From positions 124,001 through 188,000 of the forward strand of contig NZ_VOBR01000012.1 in assembly GCF_007845675.1 (NCBI RefSeq): a stretch of 64,000 nt of DNA. Reading direction: 5' to 3'. Shown here piece after piece: positions 27,300 through 34,815 of the stretch. The translations under genes and the position numbers were made by a program. This DNA comes from Lentzea tibetensis (lineage in GTDB: Bacteria; Actinomycetota; Actinomycetes; Mycobacteriales; Pseudonocardiaceae). Within the stretch, counting starts at the first letter, position 1. Each line of letters begins with the position of its first letter. Under the pieces are notes generated by a model, which saw nothing but the letters and a program-made list of their open reading frames with translations, was not told the DNA's origin and did no database searches.

Positions 27300-28742
27300 G
27301 TGGACACGGACGTCATCGTCGTCGGTGCAGGCCCGGTCGGGCTGCTGCTGGCAGGCGAGCTGCGACTCGGCGGCGCCGAGGTCGTGGTCGTCGAGAGGCT
27401 GGCCCGGCCGACCACGGAGTCCCGCGCATCGACCCTGCACGCTCGCACCGCGGAGGTGTTCGACCAGCGCGGGTTGCTGGAACCGCTGGGTGACCCGCCG
27501 CGCGACGCGGCGGGTCACTTCGGCGGCATCCCGCTCGACCTCGGCGACCTGCCGAGTCCGCACGCGGGCATCTGGAAGGTGCCGCAGACCCGCGTCGAGG
27601 AGCTGCTGGCGCAGTGGGCCGCGGGGCTCGGCGCGGACATCCGCCGCAATCACGAGCTGACCGGTCTCGTTCAGCACGACGACCACGTCGAGGCGCACCT
27701 GACCAGTCGGGTCACCTTGCGAGCGTCCTACGTGGTCGGTTGCGACGGCGAGCGGAGCGCCGTGCGGCGGCTGGCCGGGTTCGCGTTCCCCGGTGCCGCG
27801 GCGAGCAGGGAGATGCTGCGCGCCGACGTGGCGGGCATCGACGTTCCCGCCCGCCGGTTCGAACGGCTGCCCGGCGGCCTCGCCGTGTCGGCGCGGCGGC
27901 CGGACGGGGTCACCAGGGTGATGGTCCACCGGTACGGGGAGCCCCCCGCGGTCCGCACCGGGGAGCCGGCGTTCGCGGAGGTCGCCGAGCGGTGGGCGCA
28001 GGTCACCGGTGAGGACATCAGCGGCGGAACACCGTTGTGGGTCAACGCCTTCGACGACACCAGCAGGCAGGCGGCGAGCTACCTGGACCGGCGCGTGTTC
28101 CTCGCGGGCGACGCGGCGCACGTGCAGATGCCGGTCGGCGGTCAAGCGCTGAACCTCGGCCTGCAGGACGCCGCCAACCTCGGGTGGAAGCTCGCCGCCG
28201 CGGTCGCGGGCCACGCGCCCGCCGCGTTGCTGGACACCTACCACCACGAACGGCATCCGGTAGGACAGCGGGTGCTGACCAACATCCGGGCGCAGGCGCA
28301 CGTGCTGCTCGGCGCGGGCGAGGTCGGCCCGGTCCGGTCCGTGCTGGCCGAGCTGCTGCGGTTCGAACCGGTCCGCGCGCACCTCGCCGGGATGATCAGC
28401 GGCCTGGACGTGCGGTACGACGCGGGGCCCGGCGATCATCCGCTGGTCGGGATGCGAGTCCCGCCGACGGAGTTCGCCGACGGCACCAGCACGACCCGGT
28501 TGCTCCGCTCCGGCCGCGGCGTGCTGATCGACCTGGCCGACCGGCGGACGGACATCTCACCGTGGGCGGACCGCGTGCTGCGGGCGGTGGCCCGGCCACC
28601 CGCGGGCAGCCCGCTGGACGACCTCACCGCGGTGCTGCTGCGCCCGGACGGGCACGTCGCGTGGACCGGCGGCACCGAACCCGAGAAAGCACTGCGCCGC
28701 TGGTTCGGCGAACCCCAGACAGGAGATGGGCAGCATGGGTGA
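27300..28742 (+). CDS. FAD-dependent aromatic polyketide monooxygenase (PgaE/LanE-like)
   Basis: The 480-residue group A flavoprotein has VIVVGAGPVGLLLAGELRLG, the DG motif YVVGCDGERSAVRRLAGF and VFLAGDAAHVQMPVGGQALN, with a C-terminal thioredoxin-like domain. It would hydroxylate the angular polyketide (the C12-type oxygenase step in angucyclines) with NADPH and O2. It occupies the E position of the F-A-B-C-D-L-E order. Its GTG starts 5 bases after the aromatase gene, and it overlaps the next gene by 8 bases. Confidence 0.9.
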   Translation: MDTDVIVVGAGPVGLLLAGELRLGGAEVVVVERLARPTTESRASTLHARTAEVFDQRGLLEPLGDPPRDAAGHFGGIPLDLGDLPSPHAGIWKVPQTRVEELLAQWAAGLGADIRRNHELTGLVQHDDHVEAHLTSRVTLRASYVVGCDGERSAVRRLAGFAFPGAAASREMLRADVAGIDVPARRFERLPGGLAVSARRPDGVTRVMVHRYGEPPAVRTGEPAFAEVAERWAQVTGEDISGGTPLWVNAFDDTSRQAASYLDRRVFLAGDAAHVQMPVGGQALNLGLQDAANLGWKLAAAVAGHAPAALLDTYHHERHPVGQRVLTNIRAQAHVLLGAGEVGPVRSVLAELLRFEPVRAHLAGMISGLDVRYDAGPGDHPLVGMRVPPTEFADGTSTTRLLRSGRGVLIDLADRRTDISPWADRVLRAVARPPAGSPLDDLTAVLLRPDGHVAWTGGTEPEKALRRWFGEPQTGDGQHG

Positions 28743-29505
28743 TCTGACGGGCAAGATCGCGCTCGTCACGGGGTCCAGCCGGGGCATCGGCCGGGCCACC
28801 GCGCTGCGGCTGGCGCGCGACGGTGCGCTGGTCGCCGTGCACTCGGGCGACGACACCACCGGTCTCGACGAGACCGTCGAGACCATTGTCGGGCAAGGAC
28901 ATCGGGCGTTCCCGGTGGTGGCCGAGTTCGGCAGGCCCGGCGACGTCGACACCCTGTTCGACGGCCTGGAAAAGGGTCTGCTGGAACATTCCGACCGCCA
29001 CGAGCTCGACATCCTCGTCAACAACGCGGGCGTGCTCGCCACGATGCCGCCGGAGATGGTCACCCCGGCGGACTTCGACCGGATGATGGCGGTGAACGCC
29101 AAGGCGCCCTACTTCGTCGTGCAGCGCGCACTGCCGCTCATCCCCCGCGGCGGGCGGATCATCAACATCTCGACCGGGCTGACGAAGTTCGCGAACCCGC
29201 AGGAGATCCCGCACGCGATGGCCAAGGCCGCGCTCGAGATGATCACCCTGCACTTCGCGCGCCACCTCGGCCTGCGCGGGATCACCGTGAACACCGTCGC
29301 CCCCGGCGTGGTCGACAACGGCGACCCGTTCCTGCAGGCACCCGCGCTGCGCAAGATGCTGGGCGGGCTCTCGGTCTTCGAGCAGGTCGGGGAACCCGAG
29401 CACATCGCCGACGTCGTGGCGTTCATCGCCTCCGCGGATGCCAGGTGGGTCACCGGCGCCTGGATCGACGCGACCGGCGGCACCCTGCTCGGTCAGAGCC
29501 TCTGA
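28735..29505 (+). CDS. short-chain dehydrogenase/reductase (LanV position) with His in place of catalytic Tyr
   Basis: The 256-residue SDR has the cofactor motif VTGSSRGIGRATALRL, ILVNNAGV and the catalytic Ser in INISTGLTKF. The expected YxxxK reads His160-AMA-Lys (IPHAMAKAALEM). TAC to CAC is a single-base change. Its position after the FAD monooxygenase matches LanV/UrdM-type 6-ketoreductases of angucyclines. Whether His supports catalysis or the gene acts in binding or with altered chemistry cannot be told. I chose ATG 28735 because AGGAG lies 9 bases upstream; ATG 28726 is an alternative. Confidence 0.85.
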   Translation: MGDLTGKIALVTGSSRGIGRATALRLARDGALVAVHSGDDTTGLDETVETIVGQGHRAFPVVAEFGRPGDVDTLFDGLEKGLLEHSDRHELDILVNNAGVLATMPPEMVTPADFDRMMAVNAKAPYFVVQRALPLIPRGGRIINISTGLTKFANPQEIPHAMAKAALEMITLHFARHLGLRGITVNTVAPGVVDNGDPFLQAPALRKMLGGLSVFEQVGEPEHIADVVAFIASADARWVTGAWIDATGGTLLGQSL

Positions 29506-29563
29506 CCGCCACAACCTGGTTCCACCAGGAAATCCCCACCACGGAACGGAGTTGAGTATCACG

Positions 29564-30532
29564 ATGTCCACGAAGGGCAGGCTGCGGCTGCTCCTCGGCG
29601 TGGCCACCGCCGCCGCACTGCTGACCAGTGCGACGTCCGCGGTCGCCGCTCCGGCGCTCGAGTCGTCCGGTGCCGGCGGCAAGGTCTTCGCCTGGGGCAA
29701 CGACGAGTACGGCGAGGTGTCGAAGATCCCGCAGGAGCTGGGCAGCGGCGTCACCGCGCTGGCCGCGGGCAGCTACCACAACGGTTTCGCCCTCAAGCGG
29801 GGCCGGTTGCACGTGTGGGGCAACGACGACTACGGCCAGGTGTCGAAGGTCCCGCAGGAGCTGAAGGACGGCGGCGTCGACGCGGTCGCGGCCGCCGGTG
29901 CCACCGGGTTGGCGCTCAAGCGCGGCAAGCTGCACGCCTGGGGCTACGACGAGTCCGGTGAGGTGTCGAAGGTTCCGCAGACGCTGAAGGACGGCGGCGT
30001 CACCGCGGTCGTCGGCGGCTACGGCACCGGCTACGCCATCAAGAACGGCAAGGTGCACGCGTGGGGTGACGACGAGTTCGGCCAGGTGACGAAGATCCCG
30101 CAGACGCTGAAGGACGGCGGCGTCAGCGCCGTCGCCGCGGGCACCAAGACCGGATACGCCATCAAGAACGGCAAGGTCTACGCCTGGGGCAACGACGAGT
30201 ACGGCCAGGTGACGAAGCTGCCGCAGGAACTGGGCAGCGGCGTCACCGCGGTCACCGGCGGCTACGGCACCGGGTACGCCGTCAAGAACGGCAAGCTGCA
30301 CGCGTGGGGCGACGACCAGTACGGCCAGATCTCGTCGATCCCGCAGACCCTCCGCAGCGGCGGCGTCTCCGCCATCGCCGCGGGGTTCGACAACGGCTAC
30401 GCGGTCAAGCACGGCAAGGCGTACGCCTGGGGCTTCGACGACTTCGGGCAGGTGTCGACCGTCCCGCGGGAGCTCGGCAGCTGCGTGGTCGCCATCGCCG
30501 CCGGTGGCTTCACCGGTTACGCGCTGCGCTAG
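29564..30532 (+). CDS. secreted seven-repeat RCC1-like beta-propeller protein
   Basis: The 322-residue precursor has a Sec signal peptide (LLLGVATAAALLTSATSAVA) and then seven repeats of about 41 residues. Each is built on AWGxDxxGQVxxxPQ-L---GVxAVAAG---GYAIKNGK. Seven WG-D repeats would make one complete seven-bladed RCC1-type propeller. Repeats 4 and 5 are nearly identical at DNA level, indicating recent expansion. It lies 58 bases after the SDR in the same direction and before the first strong terminator, so it is probably part of the polyketide transcript. No enzymatic residues are visible. A role in binding the product or cell envelope is speculation. Confidence 0.85.
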   Translation: MSTKGRLRLLLGVATAAALLTSATSAVAAPALESSGAGGKVFAWGNDEYGEVSKIPQELGSGVTALAAGSYHNGFALKRGRLHVWGNDDYGQVSKVPQELKDGGVDAVAAAGATGLALKRGKLHAWGYDESGEVSKVPQTLKDGGVTAVVGGYGTGYAIKNGKVHAWGDDEFGQVTKIPQTLKDGGVSAVAAGTKTGYAIKNGKVYAWGNDEYGQVTKLPQELGSGVTAVTGGYGTGYAVKNGKLHAWGDDQYGQISSIPQTLRSGGVSAIAAGFDNGYAVKHGKAYAWGFDDFGQVSTVPRELGSCVVAIAAGGFTGYALR

Positions 30533-30547
30533 TCCTGATCGAGTGAG

Positions 30548-30574
30548 CAGGGGTCCCGCGTCGCGGGGCCCCTG
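30548..30574 (+). terminator. hairpin terminator after the polyketide operon
   Basis: A 13-base stem with one G-T pair (CAGGGGTCCCGCG against CGCGGGGCCCCTG) and a minimal loop lies 15 bases after the RCC1 stop. It is followed by TTCGCTGTC rather than a strong T run. It separates the operon from the OmpR-type regulator. Confidence 0.7.
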
Positions 30575-30620
30575 TTCGCTGTCATCCCATCGTTTCCGAA
30601 GCCACCAGAAGGGCCGGAGC

Positions 30621-31367
30621 ATGCGCACGTTGATAGTGGAGCCCGATGCCACCGCCGAGTCGCTCGGCCGGACGTTGGAACGGCACGGGCACGAGGTGCA
30701 GATCGCCCCCACCGGCGAACGGGCGAGGCCGCTGTTCCGCTGGGCCGACCTGATCCTGCTCGAGCTGGAGCTGCCGGACATCGACGGGGTGATGATCTGC
30801 CAGGAGATCCGCTCGGAGCAGGACGCCGTCGTGATCATCACGTCGAAGCGGTCGGCCGAGGTCGACAAGGTGCTCGGCCTGCAGGCCGGCTCGGACGACT
30901 ACCTCGTCAAGCCGTTCGGCGTCCGCGAGCTGCTCGCCCGGATCGACGCGGTGATGCGGCGGGTGCGGCAGGCGCCGGAGCAGCCGCGGTCGATGGTGCA
31001 CGGTCCACTCAGGATCGACCCGGTCGGGCACGAGGTGTACGTCGGCACGCGCCGGGTGCACGTCACCCGCAAGGAGTTCAAGCTGCTCCACCTGCTCGCC
31101 TCGGCGCCGGACGCGGTGCTGACCCGCGAGCAGATCATGTCCGAGGTGTGGGAGGACGACTGGACGGCCAGCCGCACCATCGACACCCACGTGAGCATGT
31201 TGCGCCGCAAGCTCGGCTCCGGCGACTGGATCATCACCGTGCGAGGAGTGGGTTTCCGGCTCGGCTCGGTCGGTGTGCCCACCCCGCTGCACAAGGAGCC
31301 GCGCAGGCTGGCGCTGCTCGACGCCGGGCACCCCGGCGGCGAGCTGTCGGCCGGCGGCATGAGCTGA
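30621..31367 (+). CDS. OmpR-family atypical response regulator (JadR1-like)
   Basis: The 248-residue protein has an N-terminal receiver (about 1-120) and a C-terminal winged helix (VTRKEFKLLHLLASAPDAVL ... DTHVSMLRRKLG). The phospho-acceptor position after the third strand is Glu48 (LILLELELPDIDG) instead of Asp. The acidic pocket is incomplete (VEPD), while the switch region (IITSK) and the Lys (VKPFG) are kept. No histidine kinase lies nearby. Such pseudo-receivers (JadR1, LndI type) are pathway-specific activators of angucycline clusters that respond to ligands rather than phosphorylation. It is likely to control the operons on both sides. The ATG at 30621 has a plausible upstream GAAGGGCCGG site. 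Confidence 0.88.
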   Translation: MRTLIVEPDATAESLGRTLERHGHEVQIAPTGERARPLFRWADLILLELELPDIDGVMICQEIRSEQDAVVIITSKRSAEVDKVLGLQAGSDDYLVKPFGVRELLARIDAVMRRVRQAPEQPRSMVHGPLRIDPVGHEVYVGTRRVHVTRKEFKLLHLLASAPDAVLTREQIMSEVWEDDWTASRTIDTHVSMLRRKLGSGDWIITVRGVGFRLGSVGVPTPLHKEPRRLALLDAGHPGGELSAGGMS

Positions 31368-31394
31368 CGCCGGCCGTGCTCGTGGCGTCAGCTC
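31361..31394. terminator. bidirectional hairpin overlapping two stop codons
   Basis: GAGCTGACGCC (31361-31371) pairs perfectly with GGCGTCAGCTC (31384-31394) around a 12-base loop. The stem contains the TGA of the OmpR-type gene and reaches into the stop of the convergent aldo/keto reductase. Confidence 0.65.
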
Positions 31395-32226
31395 AGCGCC
31401 GCGCGACGCCGTCGAGCCGCTGGTACTGGTCGTCGCTCAGCTCCAGGTCCGCCGCGGCGACGTTCTCCTCGAGGTGGGCGACCCGGCCGGTGCCGGGGAT
31501 CGGCACCATCACCGGTGACCGGTGCAGCAGCCACGCCAGCGCGACCTGCGCCGGGGTGGCGCCCAGTTCGGTTGCCACCGCGGCGATCTCGCCGGCGGGC
31601 TGGGACGCGGCCGGGTGGACGGGCCGCCACGGCAGGAACGCGATGCCCGCTTCCGTGCACGCGTCGAGCACGTCCTCGTACTCGCGGTACAGCATGCTGT
31701 AGCGGTTCTGCACGCTCGCGATGTCCGCGACCTGCCGTGCCTGCGCCAACTGCTCGACCGTCACCTCGGACAGTCCGATGTGGACGATCTTGCCCGCTTC
31801 CTGTTGTTCCCGCAGCGCACCCACCTGGTCGGCGAGCGGCACCTCCGGGTCGACCCGATGCAGCTGGAGCAGCTCGATCCGGTCCAGCCGCAACCGGCGC
31901 AGGCCCTCGTCCACCTGCTTCTTCAGGAAGTCCGGCCGCCCGCAGAGCGCCGCTTCGCGAGGCCCGTCCGGTGGTGCGACACCGACTTTGGTCGCGATGA
32001 GCAGGTCGTCGGGGTACGGGTGCAGCGCCTCGGCGAGCAGTTCCTCGTTGGCGCCCCAGCTGTACAGCTGCGCGGTGTCGATGAGCGTGACGCCCAGCTC
32101 GACGGCGCGCCGGGCGACAGCAACGGAGCTCTTCCTGGCCCCGGACGCGACGTTCAGGTGCATGGCCCCGAAGCCGAGCCGCCGTACCTCACGCTCCCCA
32201 CCGATGCGGAAGGTGCTCGATGTCAT
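31393..32226 (-). CDS. aldo/keto reductase
   Basis: The 277-residue protein has the AKR tetrad: Asp and Tyr in LIDTAQLYSWGANEELL, Lys in LLIATKVGV and His in ELLQLHRVDPEVP. It reduces a carbonyl with NADPH. In a deoxysugar cluster it could act as a sugar ketoreductase or enoyl reductase (EryBII-type AKRs do so). It could also reduce a polyketide carbonyl or serve general detoxification. It ends against the OmpR-type gene. Confidence 0.85.
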   Translation of the reverse strand: MTSSTFRIGGEREVRRLGFGAMHLNVASGARKSSVAVARRAVELGVTLIDTAQLYSWGANEELLAEALHPYPDDLLIATKVGVAPPDGPREAALCGRPDFLKKQVDEGLRRLRLDRIELLQLHRVDPEVPLADQVGALREQQEAGKIVHIGLSEVTVEQLAQARQVADIASVQNRYSMLYREYEDVLDACTEAGIAFLPWRPVHPAASQPAGEIAAVATELGATPAQVALAWLLHRSPVMVPIPGTGRVAHLEENVAAADLELSDDQYQRLDGVARR

Positions 32227-32282
32227 GTGCGGATTCGCCCCTCAGTCGAAGTCGGGTCACGGACAACACCGACCCCAGCACC

Positions 32283-32591
32283 CTAGCGCGATGATCCGGT
32301 CCGCAACCGGGGCATGATCTCCCGCACCACGTACTCGTCCACGTCTCCGCCGCGCAACGGCGTTTCGACGACGGTGGTCCCACCGGACTCAGCCGCGCGC
32401 CGCAGCAGGTCGCGCGACTCCCGCTCGACGCCGGCACCGATCACCAGCACGGCGACGTCTCCCGCGGACATGGCCTCGCACGCGGCCTCGTCCGTCGTCG
32501 CGCCGACGGCACCGGCACCACGGGCACGGGTCGCCGCGACCACCGCGGCGACGACCGCTCCTTCGCGTCCGACGACCAGCACGCTTCTCAC
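32283..32591 (-). CDS. 102-residue protein of unknown function coupled to a flavin monooxygenase
   Basis: The protein (VRSVLVVGREGAVVAAVVAA...) looks like a single small Rossmann- or receiver-like alpha/beta domain: a first strand VLVVG, a middle strand VAVLVIGAG and a final helix VVREIMPRL. It lacks a cofactor glycine motif that I can trust. Its GTG start overlaps the TGA of the upstream flavin-dependent gene (GTGA), so the two are translationally coupled and may work together. I do not recognise the family. Confidence 0.6.
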   Translation of the reverse strand: MRSVLVVGREGAVVAAVVAATRARGAGAVGATTDEAACEAMSAGDVAVLVIGAGVERESRDLLRRAAESGGTTVVETPLRGGDVDEYVVREIMPRLRTGSSR

Positions 32592-33721
32592 CAATCGTCT
32601 CCGATGGGTGCGCTGCCGGGCGCCTTGCCGGGCTCCCACAGGCGGCCTTCGGCGTAGCCCAGCGCGGCCAGCTCGAACCGCAGTGCGATGTGCGAGGCCA
32701 TCGTGTTGGCGTCGCGCCAGAAGCGCTGCAGCGGACGCCCTTCACCGAGGTTGGACGTGCCGCCCTCGGCCGCCAGGCGGTTGACCGCGGTCTTGAGGAT
32801 GTCCACCGCGAGCGAGATGTCGCGGGTGTTGCGGGCGATGTCCTCCTCGGTGACCTCCGCGCCGCGGTCGGCGACGTCGGCGCAACGCTCGAGCAGCAGC
32901 CGCGCGGCGTCGATCTCACCGGACGTGCGGGCGTACGTCGTCGCGAGCACGCTCGCGCTCGGCGCCGCGGGATTCCACGCGGCCGCCTTGCCCTTGGCGT
33001 AGGAGTACCAGACCGCGAGCGCACCGTCGGCCGCGCCGAGCAGAGGCGCGGCGAAGGACAGGAGGTTCACCGCCTCCAACGGAACCCGGTGGCACGCCGC
33101 GGTCGAGTCCGTCGGGCGGCCGGCGAGGATGTCGTCCCGCGCGAAGCTGCGCGCCGCGGGCACGAAGACGTCCTTGACGGACACGTTGTGGCTACCGGTC
33201 GCCCGCATGCCGATGCTGTCCCACGAGTCGTCGGACAGCACCTCGGACCGCCGCACCGCGAACACGCGCGCGCTTCCGCTGTCCTGCTCCACCGCGCACA
33301 GCAGGACCCAGTCCGCGTAGTCGATGCCGCTGATGTACGGCCAGCGCCCGGACACCGTCCAGCCGTCACCGGACTCGACGGCCTCACCGAAGCCGGCGAG
33401 CGAGCCGACGATCAGCGGATCCGGCCCCTGCGCCCAGATCTCGCGGTAGCCGTCGGCAGGCAGGAACGCGGTCATCCGGCCGAGGTGGGCGGTGAGCGAC
33501 GCGCACCACGCGGTCGCCGGGCAGGCCTCCCCCACCGCGCCGACGGCCCGGACGAGCTCGCGGAACGTGCCCTGCACGCCGCCGAACTCGCTCGGCACGA
33601 AGTAGCGGGCGAAGCCCACGTCGAGCATCGACTTGACCACTTCCGGGTCCAGCTTGCGCCGGTCCTCAGCCTGACGCGCGGCCGCGGCCGCACGGGCGGC
33701 CAGATCCTCGACGTTCAGCAT
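32588..33721 (-). CDS. acyl-CoA dehydrogenase-fold (class D) flavin monooxygenase
   Basis: The 377-residue protein has the ACAD fold pattern: FARYFVPSEFGGVQGTF, the beta-domain signature GWTVSGRWPYISGIDYADWV and IGMRATGSHNVSVKDVFVP, with a helical C-terminus. Homologues in natural-product clusters include two-component aromatic hydroxylases (ActVA-ORF5/HpaB type) and aminosugar N-oxygenases (ORF36/KijD3 type). Both chemistries are plausible here beside aromatic polyketide and aminosugar genes. It needs reduced flavin, perhaps from the FMN reductase at 37713-38294. I chose ATG 33721; ATG 33763, preceded by GGGAAG, would add 14 residues. Confidence 0.8.
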   Translation of the reverse strand: MLNVEDLAARAAAAARQAEDRRKLDPEVVKSMLDVGFARYFVPSEFGGVQGTFRELVRAVGAVGEACPATAWCASLTAHLGRMTAFLPADGYREIWAQGPDPLIVGSLAGFGEAVESGDGWTVSGRWPYISGIDYADWVLLCAVEQDSGSARVFAVRRSEVLSDDSWDSIGMRATGSHNVSVKDVFVPAARSFARDDILAGRPTDSTAACHRVPLEAVNLLSFAAPLLGAADGALAVWYSYAKGKAAAWNPAAPSASVLATTYARTSGEIDAARLLLERCADVADRGAEVTEEDIARNTRDISLAVDILKTAVNRLAAEGGTSNLGEGRPLQRFWRDANTMASHIALRFELAALGYAEGRLWEPGKAPGSAPIGDDW

Positions 33722-33813
33722 GCTGCCCCACTTCACCACTGGCGGACATTCGTCACAAAGCATGCCGGACACTTCCCTGCGACCGTCAAGACGATCCAGC
33801 ACACTTTTCAATG

Positions 33814-33891
33814 ACCTGACACGGAGTTGTTCCTAACCTGACAATTCCCCGATTGATACCGCAACACCTGGTTTGCCATGCTTTTGTCAGG
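33814..33891. promoter_or_regulatory. candidate operator: ACCTGACA direct repeats 22 bases apart plus inverted copy
   Basis: In the 199-base divergent gap between the class D monooxygenase and rmlA, ACCTGACA occurs at 33814-33821 and 33836-33843, start-to-start exactly 22 bases (two helical turns). An inverted copy, TGTCAGG, lies at 33885-33891. Such spacing is typical of binding sites for winged-helix activators of the OmpR/SARP type. The cluster's own OmpR-type protein is the natural candidate ligand (inference). Confidence 0.5.
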
Positions 33892-33920
33892 CGTTTCTGC
33901 CAACCACCGGAAGGCACTCG

Positions 33921-34784
33921 ATGAAGGGCATCATCCTGGCGGGTGGCCGGGCGACCCGGCTGCATCCGCTCACGCTCAGCGTCTCGAAGCAGCTGCTTCC
34001 CGTGCACGACAAGCCGATGATCTACTACCCGCTGTCGGTGCTGATGCTCGCCGGGGTCAGGGAGATCCTGCTCATCTCGACGCCGCACGACCTCGGGTCC
34101 TTCCGCGCACTGCTCGGCGACGGTGGCCAGCTCGGGCTGGACATCTCCTACGCGGCACAGGAGGAGCCGCGCGGCATCGCCGAGGCCTTCCACATCGGAG
34201 CGGACCACATCGGGTCCGACGACGTCGCGCTCATCCTCGGCGACAACATCTTCCACGGTCCGGGGTTCGGCGAAGTGTTGCAGCACAACGCGGCCGACGT
34301 GAAGGGGTGCGTCCTCTTCGGATACCGGGTGCCCGATCCCGAGCGCTACGGCGTCGCCGAGGCCGACGCGCAGGGGCGCATCGTCACGCTGGAGGAGAAG
34401 CCCACCCGCCCGCGGTCGAACCTCGCGGTGACCGGACTCTACTTCTACGACAACGACGTCGTCGAGATCGCCAGGTCGATCGAACCCTCCGCGCGCGGCG
34501 AGCTGGAGATCACCGACGTCAACCTCGTCTACGCCGGACGCGGTGCCGCGACCCTGGTCGACCTCGGCCGCGGCTTCACCTGGCTGGACACGGGCACGCA
34601 CAACTCGCTGACCGACGCGAGCCACTACATGCAGCTCATGGAGCAGCGCCAGGGAATCCGCGTCGCGTGCATCGAGGAAGTCGCGCTGAACATGGGTTAC
34701 ATCGACGCGGAGGCCTGTCACCGGCTGGGAAGGCAGCTCGCGAACTCCGACTACGGCCAGTACGTGATGACGATTTCCGCTTGA
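33921..34784 (+). CDS. rmlA: glucose-1-phosphate thymidylyltransferase
   Basis: The 287-residue protein has the nucleotidyltransferase start MKGIILAGGRATRLHPLT, the Lys in VSKQLLPVHDKPMIYYPLS, LILGDNIFHGPGF and VTLEEKPTRPRSNLAVTGLY. It makes dTDP-glucose, the first step of the deoxysugar pathway. The dTDP-glucose 4,6-dehydratase (rmlB) normally next in the pathway is absent from the window. ATG 33921 was chosen over an upstream in-frame start because GGAAGG lies just ahead. Confidence 0.94.
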   Translation: MKGIILAGGRATRLHPLTLSVSKQLLPVHDKPMIYYPLSVLMLAGVREILLISTPHDLGSFRALLGDGGQLGLDISYAAQEEPRGIAEAFHIGADHIGSDDVALILGDNIFHGPGFGEVLQHNAADVKGCVLFGYRVPDPERYGVAEADAQGRIVTLEEKPTRPRSNLAVTGLYFYDNDVVEIARSIEPSARGELEITDVNLVYAGRGAATLVDLGRGFTWLDTGTHNSLTDASHYMQLMEQRQGIRVACIEEVALNMGYIDAEACHRLGRQLANSDYGQYVMTISA

Positions 34785-34815
34785 GCGGTTGAAAAATGGG
34801 GAGAATAAGGAAGAC

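Noticed and set aside
32588-33721. Ordinary fatty-acid acyl-CoA dehydrogenase
   Set aside because: Location between PKS and aminosugar genes and the class D pattern (GRWPYISGIDYADWV) fit a flavin monooxygenase better. The distinction rests on context and pattern, not on a structural check.
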